64,000 bases of DNA, taken from positions 124,001-188,000 of the forward strand of contig CBDFGB010000025.1 in the NCBI GenBank assembly GCA_965246915.1, read 5' to 3'. This document shows, one piece after another, positions 58,881 through 64,000 of the stretch (position 1 is its first letter; each line of letters opens with the position of its first letter). The notes under the pieces are model-generated. The model searched no databases, was not told the DNA's origin, and worked only from the letters and a program-made list of their open reading frames with translations. Source of the DNA: CAVRQM01 sp965246915. Lineage in GTDB: Bacteria; Pseudomonadota; Alphaproteobacteria; Acetobacterales; Acetobacteraceae. Made by a program: the position numbers and the translations under genes.

Positions 58881-59695
58881 GATCCCTGCTTCAAGAGGGC
58901 CCGCAACCGCACTGAGATCCGCGCGAACTCGGCGGTCGTGTAGGTGTCATCGCCGCGTGGATAGGGCAGGGGGATCGGCACGGTCGCCAGGATACGACCC
59001 GGCCGCGCGGCCATGACACATACTTCGCGCGACAGGAAAATAGCCTCATCGATCGAGTGGGTGACGAGTATGACCGTCTTGCCGGTGCGCTCCCACAACT
59101 CGAGCAGGAACAGGCCCATCGATTCCCGCGTGATCGCGTCGAGCGCCCCGAATGGTTCGTCGAGTAGCAAAATTTCGGGATCCAGCGCCAGCGCGCGGGC
59201 GATGCCCACCCGCTGACGCATTCCGCCGGAAAGCTGCGCGGGGAGCTTTCGTTCTGATCCGGCGAGACCCACGACCTCGAGCATCTCGCTTGCGCGTGCC
59301 TGGACCGCCTTGCGGGACAGCCCTCGCGACGCGACCCGCAACAGCAGGCCGGCGTTCCGTTCCGCGTCGAGCCAGGGCAGCAGCGTTGGTTCTTGAAAGA
59401 CCACTCCGATGCTGCCGGCCCGCACCGCTTCGGCCGGCGCGCGGCCCGTGACGGTCACGGTCCCGGCGCTCGGCGCAATCAGTCCGGCGAGAACTTTCAG
59501 CAACGTGCTCTTGCCGCAGCCGGAGGGGCCGAGCAGCGAGACGAAACTGCCGCGCGGCACGCTGAGCGCCACGTTGTCGAGAACCCGCAGCCCACCGCCG
59601 AAGTCTACGCACAACCCGGTGGCGGCGACATGCGGTTGCGTGGTGGGGCGAGGGGGCGCAACCGCCAGTATCTCCACCCCCGTCGCCACCGTCAT
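58877..59695 (-). CDS. ABC transporter ATP-binding protein, SsuB/TauB-like
   Basis: ATPase of the same importer, 272 residues. A 25-residue N-terminal extension (VEILAVAPPRPTTQPHVAA) precedes the domain. Walker A GPSGCGKST, Q-loop VVFQEPTLLPWLDAERN, signature LSGGMRQR, Walker B ILLLDEPFGALDA and H-loop LVTHSIDEA are intact and match the nitrate/sulfonate/taurine family. It starts one base after the GST stop. Confidence 0.92.
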   Translation of the reverse strand: MTVATGVEILAVAPPRPTTQPHVAATGLCVDFGGGLRVLDNVALSVPRGSFVSLLGPSGCGKSTLLKVLAGLIAPSAGTVTVTGRAPAEAVRAGSIGVVFQEPTLLPWLDAERNAGLLLRVASRGLSRKAVQARASEMLEVVGLAGSERKLPAQLSGGMRQRVGIARALALDPEILLLDEPFGALDAITRESMGLFLLELWERTGKTVILVTHSIDEAIFLSREVCVMAARPGRILATVPIPLPYPRGDDTYTTAEFARISVRLRALLKQGS

Positions 59696-59696
59696 G

Positions 59697-60296
59697 TCAG
59701 CCCGCCGCGACGGCCGGCGTGAAGGCGGGCCGCTGTTTCACGCGGTCGAGCCATGCGGTGAGGTCGGCCAGCGGCGGTCGGGCGAATGGAAACGCGAGGC
59801 AGCGGCGAATGATCGGCGCGAGCGCAATATCAGCCAGGCTGAAGGCCTCGCCGGCGATCCAGGGGCGGCCACCGAGTTGTCCGTCCAACAGCGACAGCTC
59901 CGCGGCGAGATCCCCGGCGGTCATCGGGCCGTGTTCTTCCGGCGGCTTCTTCGCGTCACGAAATCCGGCCAGATAGACCGGGTTGAGCGAGGCAAGCGTC
60001 CAGTCCATCCATCGCTCGACCTGCGTGCGCCGCGCTGGATCGGTCGGAAACAAAGCATCGGCGCCGACCTTGGCCGCGAGGTAGCGCAGGATCGTGTGGC
60101 TCTCCCAAACCGCCAGATCGCCGTCGATCAACGTCGGAACCTTGCGGGTCGGATTCAGCTTCGCGTAGTCGTCGCCGGTGTTGCCGAACTGCCGCCCGAA
60201 ATCTTCGCGCTCGAACGGGATGGCCAGTTCGCCCAGCGCGAAAAGAACTTTCTGCACGTTGCCGGAGTTGGCCCGGCCCAACAGTCGCACCATCAT
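59697..60296 (-). CDS. glutathione S-transferase family protein
   Basis: A 199-residue GST. The thioredoxin half is VRLLGRANSGNVQKVLFALG, KLNPTRKVPTLIDGD and ESHTILRYLAAKVG, with a serine in the first helix as in beta/zeta-like forms. The helical half ends FSLADIALAPIIRRCLAFPF. In gentisate pathways a GST-fold maleylpyruvate isomerase acts after ring cleavage; because a gentisate-dioxygenase-like gene is in the same operon, an isomerase role is attractive. Overlaps (ATGA) couple it to the RidA gene. Confidence 0.9.
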   Translation of the reverse strand: MMVRLLGRANSGNVQKVLFALGELAIPFEREDFGRQFGNTGDDYAKLNPTRKVPTLIDGDLAVWESHTILRYLAAKVGADALFPTDPARRTQVERWMDWTLASLNPVYLAGFRDAKKPPEEHGPMTAGDLAAELSLLDGQLGGRPWIAGEAFSLADIALAPIIRRCLAFPFARPPLADLTAWLDRVKQRPAFTPAVAAG

Positions 60297-60670
60297 GTCC
60301 CTCCGAGCGGCTTGTGGGCGATGCAGTCCATTTCAATTTTCGTGGCGATGACCGCGCGCGCCTCGACCGTGGTGCGCGCCAGTCGTCCCTCCGGGAAGAA
60401 CTCGCGGAAGACGCCGTTGTAGCGGCCGAAATCGCGCGCGTCCTCGAGGTAGGCGGTGATCTTGACGATGTCGGACAGATCGCACCCGGCGGCCTGCAAC
60501 ACCCGGCGCATCGTCTCGATCACCGCGCGGGTTTCCTGCTCGATCGTGCCGCTCACCATCAACCCGTGCTCGTCTTTCGGCACTTGGCCGGAGACGTAGA
60601 CGAAATCACCGGCCCGCGCGGCAGGATGGAATGGCAGGTTCGGGTTCTTGGCACCGTAGACATCGATCAT
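60293..60670 (-). CDS. RidA-family enamine/imine deaminase-like protein
   Basis: A 125-residue RidA/YjgF/Rid protein. Motifs are YGAKNPNLPFHPAARAGDFV, VYVSGQVPKDEHGL, VLQAAGCDLSDIVKITAYLE and the conserved Arg in ARTTVEARA with Glu in KIEMDCIA, so the imine-hydrolysis site appears intact. Operon members of this family include 2-aminomuconate-type deaminases. With a ring-cleaving dioxygenase and an aminotransferase in the same operon, hydrolysis of a reactive enamine from a nitrogen-bearing ring product is plausible. Confidence 0.92.
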   Translation of the reverse strand: MIDVYGAKNPNLPFHPAARAGDFVYVSGQVPKDEHGLMVSGTIEQETRAVIETMRRVLQAAGCDLSDIVKITAYLEDARDFGRYNGVFREFFPEGRLARTTVEARAVIATKIEMDCIAHKPLGGT

Positions 60671-61791
60671 GTTGCGAGAACCTCTATGATGTCGACGCCG
60701 CGCTGTCGGTCGGTCAGATAGATCAGCCCGCGAAAATCCATCGTCACGTCATTGGACGACGCGCGGGCGCACCCTTCGGGCGGATCGGGCTCGTAGCAAC
60801 CGATCTCACGCGGCCGGAAAGGATCAGCGATGTCCATGAGGCGCATGCCCTGCGCGAACCAGGCGAACGGGATGATGCTGCCGGAGAATCTCTCCGATGG
60901 CTGGTGGCACCCCGTCATCGGCGGCTGCGGCGCGCCGTCCTGGTCAAGGCCCGGGACGTCGATGGTGGCGATCGGCATGGGCTGACGCTCGTCGGTGATG
61001 TCGTAGACCCAGGCGAAGGCGGGCGACGAGGGCCGCAGTTTGGCGACGTCCTCGTCAGCCACGACCATGATGCGGCGGCCCTTCAGGGACGTGGGAATTG
61101 GCAGGCAGGTGTGCGTCGGGTGCGGGTGCGCCGGACTGCTGTTCACCCCGGCGACCAGACGCGGCCGCGACAGATCGGCGATGTCGAGTATGAACAGGCC
61201 GTGGTGCCAATACGAGACATACAGTCTGTCGCCCTGCCGCAGTGGATGGTGACAGCGCGGCCGTGTGTAGTCGTCCCACGGATAGTGTTCTCCGCCGCCG
61301 ACATTCTGCCCGGGGACCCACCATCGTCCCACTTCGGCCGGCCGTTCGGGGTCGGCGAGATCGAGAATCATAACGATGTTGCCGACGAATCCTTCGGCGG
61401 TGGGGGAGACATAAGCGTAACGGCCGTCGAAATCGTATCGGTGCACGCCGCTGCCCGCGGTGCGCCACTTGGAGATTTGCCGGGGCTGCGAGGGCTCTGA
61501 CACATCATAGATGCCGAGACCGCCGCCAAACTCGGCATTCTCGTCGCCGAGACGTTCATGGTTGACGATCATGATGCCGTCTTGCGCCCGCACCTTGTGA
61601 GAGTGCCAGCCAGCCGGCATCGCGATCTCGGAAAGCAGGCGCGGCTTCGCCGGATCGGCGATATCGAAGATCGACGTGCCACAGGGTGGGCGCATGTGGG
61701 AAACGAACAGGGTCGTGCGGTCGATCCAGACTTGACCACCGCCCGGGCAGTCGATGTGGGAGACGAGCCTTGTGTTGACGGCGTGCGGCAA
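60667..61791 (-). CDS. LVIVD-repeat beta-propeller protein
   Basis: A 374-residue protein of repeated blades with the LVIVD-like pattern 'h.l.ivDIaDP.rP': TSIFDIADPAKPRLLSEIAM, LGIYDVSEPSQPRQISKW, VMILDLADPERPAEVGRWWV, LFILDIADLSRPRLVAGV and MRLMDIADPFRPREIGCYEP. Conserved histidines occur in GWHSHKV, HRYDFD, HHPLRQ and HPHPTHTC, suggesting a metal site. There is no signal peptide, so it is cytoplasmic. I know of no assigned reaction. It sits between the bicupin dioxygenase and RidA genes, which argues for an enzyme or binding role in the same pathway. Confidence 0.8.
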   Translation of the reverse strand: MPHAVNTRLVSHIDCPGGGQVWIDRTTLFVSHMRPPCGTSIFDIADPAKPRLLSEIAMPAGWHSHKVRAQDGIMIVNHERLGDENAEFGGGLGIYDVSEPSQPRQISKWRTAGSGVHRYDFDGRYAYVSPTAEGFVGNIVMILDLADPERPAEVGRWWVPGQNVGGGEHYPWDDYTRPRCHHPLRQGDRLYVSYWHHGLFILDIADLSRPRLVAGVNSSPAHPHPTHTCLPIPTSLKGRRIMVVADEDVAKLRPSSPAFAWVYDITDERQPMPIATIDVPGLDQDGAPQPPMTGCHQPSERFSGSIIPFAWFAQGMRLMDIADPFRPREIGCYEPDPPEGCARASSNDVTMDFRGLIYLTDRQRGVDIIEVLAT

Positions 61792-61801
61792 CGGCGCGAC
61801 C

Positions 61802-62944
61802 TCAGACCAGTCGCATCACTTCGCCCGACTCGGTGCGGCCCCACCGCCCGAGCAGCCCAAAGGCTTTCTGGGCGGGCTCGTCGCTTGCGACGAACAGAAT
61901 CGCCGGATCGGTGGCGCTGCCGTTCACATGCTCTGCCCAGCCGCCGCCCGGAACTGCCAGAGTGTCGAATCTCCCCCAGTCGAGCCGCTGGCCGTCGACG
62001 ATACTGTAGCCGCGTCCCTCGAACGGCGAGATCAGCAGGCTGGATGTCTGCCGCAGCGGGCGGGTGCGCTCGCCGGGCCGCAGCATCTGCATGAAGAATG
62101 TAATCGTCTTGAACACCGGGCCGCCATTAAGCGGATCGACATATTCGACCAGCAGCCCTTCGTGCGGGTTGCCGTCCCAGTCACGATGCTTGTGCAGCAT
62201 GTCGCGCATCGCGTCATAGCGGTAGACGAACATCGGCGAGGATCCGCCGACGCCACGCGCGTGGCTGACGAAGCGTGGCAGCAGCCCGCCGCTGCCATAG
62301 ATTCGCGCGGAATAGTCACCCGGGAAACGGGCGCTCTGCTGCTTCCGAAGCGCACCGTCCTCCACGTAGTCATGCGAGAAATCGAGCGCGTTGAGCTGCT
62401 CGACCAACGGCAGGTCGAGCACCGAGAGGTTGACCGCCGGCGCGTCGCCGAGATTGCCATGATTGTGCCAGGTGTCACGTGGCGTCAGCACCATGTCGCC
62501 GGGACCGAATTCGATGTTCTCGCCCTCGACGCCCGTAAAGTTGCGATCGCCCGTCAGGCCGAAGCGAACCGCGCTCGCGGTGTGGCGGTGCGGCGGCATG
62601 ACCTCGTTGGGATCGTTCAACCGGTATGCGGTGTACATCGTGGTCACCGTCGCGCGGCGCGGCGCGAGTCCGGGATTGACCAGAATTAACGAGCGCCGCT
62701 CCGATTCGTTCATCGTGACCAGCTCGGCCGAGCGGCGCAGCAGACTCTCGAGGGTGTTCGCGTAGCTCCAGACGTGCGGCACGGCGCGGCGGGCCCCGAG
62801 AAGCTGCTTGATCTCGTCATGCGCGATGTCGGTCGTGGTCGCCCAGAACGGGAGGATGCTCTTGTCGTGCAGTTCGTCGTACATCGCCTGCAACGCGGCG
62901 TCGCGGTCGGGACGCGCCCGAACCGCCTGGATCGTGTCGGCCAT
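61802..62944 (-). CDS. bicupin ring-cleaving dioxygenase, gentisate 1,2-dioxygenase-like
   Basis: A 380-residue protein of the gentisate/1-hydroxy-2-naphthoate/salicylate dioxygenase family, Fe(II) enzymes that cleave hydroxylated aromatic rings. The N-terminal cupin carries PPHRHTASAVRFGLTG, GVEGENIEFGPGDMVLTP and WHNHGN with the expected His ligands. The second, weaker cupin lies after residue 270 (RTRPLRQTSSLLISPFEGRG). CAGGAGAG precedes the ATG at 62944. It is the first gene of the minus-strand operon, 81 bases from the divergent GntR gene. The exact substrate is unknown. Confidence 0.86.
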   Translation of the reverse strand: MADTIQAVRARPDRDAALQAMYDELHDKSILPFWATTTDIAHDEIKQLLGARRAVPHVWSYANTLESLLRRSAELVTMNESERRSLILVNPGLAPRRATVTTMYTAYRLNDPNEVMPPHRHTASAVRFGLTGDRNFTGVEGENIEFGPGDMVLTPRDTWHNHGNLGDAPAVNLSVLDLPLVEQLNALDFSHDYVEDGALRKQQSARFPGDYSARIYGSGGLLPRFVSHARGVGGSSPMFVYRYDAMRDMLHKHRDWDGNPHEGLLVEYVDPLNGGPVFKTITFFMQMLRPGERTRPLRQTSSLLISPFEGRGYSIVDGQRLDWGRFDTLAVPGGGWAEHVNGSATDPAILFVASDEPAQKAFGLLGRWGRTESGEVMRLV

Positions 62945-62992
62945 GGCCACTCTCCTGCGATCATTCAATCGACCATGCGGCAACCAGACTTG

Positions 62993-63013
62993 TCAACCAA
63001 ACGCGGCGGTTGA
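62993..63013. promoter_or_regulatory. candidate GntR operator, TCAACC-N9-GGTTGA dyad
   Basis: In the 81-base gap between the dioxygenase operon and the GntR/FCD gene lies a perfect 6-base inverted repeat with a 9-base spacer, extended by TTG on one side and TACA on the other. A TTGTCA at 62990 could be a -35 box for the regulator gene. The location between divergent genes is where an FCD-type repressor would control both. Binding is inferred. Confidence 0.5.
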
Positions 63014-63025
63014 TACAGTCGGTGT

Positions 63026-63709
63026 ATGGTTGGTCGAGCAGCTTTGCCGAAACTGCGCGTCGTTCCCGCGAAGGGACGCGAGGATGCGATGTTGGCCGAA
63101 CGGTTGCGGTCGATCCTCGCACGGTCGGGCGAGAATGCGTCGGAGCGTGATCTCGCGGAGCGGCTGGGCGTGACCCGCCATCGGCTGCGGCTCGCGCTGG
63201 CCCGGCTGCGCGCGAGCGGCGATGTCGCCGTGTCGTCGCGGGAAAAGCCGCTGCCGCGGCGTGAGGGCATGATCCGCAGCACCAATCCGGTCGAGGTGAT
63301 TGAGTTGCGGATGGCGATCGAACCGGCGCTCGCGCGGCTGGCGGCGGTGCGGGCGACGCCGCTCGACATCGCCCGCATCGGGCGCGCCGCCACGACGGCG
63401 GCCGGGGAGGACCAGGGCAGCGCCGATCTGGCGTTTCATACCGTCGTCGCGGCCAGCAGCGGTAACGCGCTCGCCCGCGACATGTACGCGCTGCTGCGCC
63501 GGGTCGGCGCGGATGTGCGGCTGCGCGTCTCGCCCGGCCCGCGGGTCTGCCAAAGCCGGCTGCGCCAGCGCGACGCCGAGCATCGGGCGATTGCGATGGC
63601 CATCGCGGCACGCGATGCGGACGCTGCGGAGGAGGCGATGCGCGCGCATCTCGCCGCCGTCAGACAGCGCATTCTCGATCGTCTAGCCCCCGGCGTCGGA
63701 GCCGCTTGA
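63026..63709 (+). CDS. GntR-family regulator with FCD domain
   Basis: A 227-residue repressor. The winged HTH is ASERDLAERLGVTRHRLRLA (near 38-57) and the all-helical FCD ligand-binding domain follows: ELRMAIEPALARLAAVRA, ADLAFHTVVAASSGN (Asp/His metal ligands) and EHRAIAMAIAARDADAAEEA with AMRAHL. FCD regulators usually sense organic acids of the pathway they repress. It is divergent from the dioxygenase-headed operon and is its probable regulator. Confidence 0.9.
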   Translation: MVGRAALPKLRVVPAKGREDAMLAERLRSILARSGENASERDLAERLGVTRHRLRLALARLRASGDVAVSSREKPLPRREGMIRSTNPVEVIELRMAIEPALARLAAVRATPLDIARIGRAATTAAGEDQGSADLAFHTVVAASSGNALARDMYALLRRVGADVRLRVSPGPRVCQSRLRQRDAEHRAIAMAIAARDADAAEEAMRAHLAAVRQRILDRLAPGVGAA

Positions 63710-63725
63710 TGGTCTTCCCCGCGCT

Positions 63726-64000
63726 TCAGCCGCACTGCAGCGCGTCGGAACTCTCACGACAGACGATCACTGCGGGCTCGGCGAGCCGTTCGCGCATCGG
63801 CAGCGTTGTGCGCGTTCGCCACGCGTCGCCGCTTCGACCGCAATACATCGACTCCAACGGGATCGCCTGGCCCAGCGCGTTCGGCATCGAGACCATGCCG
63901 CTCGGCTCATCATACATCACCGACAAGACCTTCCGGGCGCCGGCGGCGATATCGCCGAGATCGAAACCATACCAATGCCCGGCGATCGCGTGGCATTCCA
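63726..64000 (-). CDS. 3' fragment of an unidentified gene, open at the window edge
   Basis: An open frame runs from position 64000 to the stop at 63726 on the minus strand, giving 90 C-terminal residues: ECHAIAGHWYGFDLGDIAAG, KVLSVMYDEPSGMVSMPNAL, PLESMYCGRSGDAWRTRTTL and a tail with RLAEPAVIVCRESSDALQCG. It has three cysteines and no membrane segment. I do not recognise the family. It converges on the GntR gene with 16 bases between the stops. Confidence 0.55.
   Translation of the reverse strand, partial: ECHAIAGHWYGFDLGDIAAGARKVLSVMYDEPSGMVSMPNALGQAIPLESMYCGRSGDAWRTRTTLPMRERLAEPAVIVCRESSDALQCG

Overview
The window is a very GC-rich, densely packed chromosomal segment, most likely from an alphaproteobacterium of the Rhodospirillales/Acetobacteraceae type. 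The pointers are a MucR/Ros-family regulator, zapA followed by a 6S-like RNA, dispersed palindromes whose reading frames give VKPGHD or MAGSSPAMT, and many ABC transporters in operons joined by ATGA/GTGA overlaps. There is no rRNA, tRNA, CRISPR array, phage or transposase. No gene-free stretch exceeds 300 bases.

Layout. 0-3.6 kb: kdpDE, a K+-sensing two-component pair, with no kdpFABC in view. 3.7-5.9 kb: a protein made almost entirely of about 93 tandem octapeptides. 5.9-11.8 kb: a LysR regulator divergent from a glutathione transferase and an SMR exporter, an XRE-cupin regulator with a GNAT partner, small secreted proteins, and a class III aminotransferase. 11.9-24.5 kb, one strand: a polyamine-type ABC importer, dihydroxyacetone-kinase-like dhaL-dhaK, an EcsC protein, and a sugar/glycerol-type ABC importer with two unequal ATPases. 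24.5-28.6 kb: housekeeping genes (epmA, mucR, thiE, zapA, 6S RNA). 28.6-37.4 kb: a branched-chain-type ABC importer split between strands, with a DUF3830/TIGR04076/aldo-keto reductase operon and an FAD amine oxidase. 37.4-42.7 kb: NDH-2, an ABC exporter, a Uma2 protein and two SDRs. 42.7-52.9 kb: a dihydrodipicolinate-synthase-like aldolase, a sugar isomerase-like protein, an FAD oxidase, a polar amino acid ABC importer, then an AcoX-like NAD-kinase-fold protein with a diverged glycine-decarboxylase-like pair. 52.9-63.7 kb: a ten-gene minus-strand operon facing a GntR/FCD regulator. The last 275 bases hold the 3' end of another gene.

How the genes may work together. Most of the window is uptake plus first-step catabolism of unknown small molecules. 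The best candidates for undescribed biology are: (1) the operon at 52855-62944, encoding a gentisate-dioxygenase-like bicupin, an LVIVD beta-propeller, RidA, a GST, an NMT1/TauABC-type importer, an aldehyde dehydrogenase, a GMC oxidoreductase and a pyridoxamine-pyruvate-aminotransferase-like enzyme, which fits import and ring cleavage of an aromatic or pyridine amine/alcohol; (2) the AcoX-GcvPA-GcvPB-like trio, which keeps the PLP lysine but has lost glycine-cleavage signatures and has no GcvT or GcvH nearby; (3) the octapeptide-repeat protein; (4) the paired ATPases whose defects fall in the same composite ATP site.

All functional names come from motifs read by eye and remembered family patterns; no database search was run.
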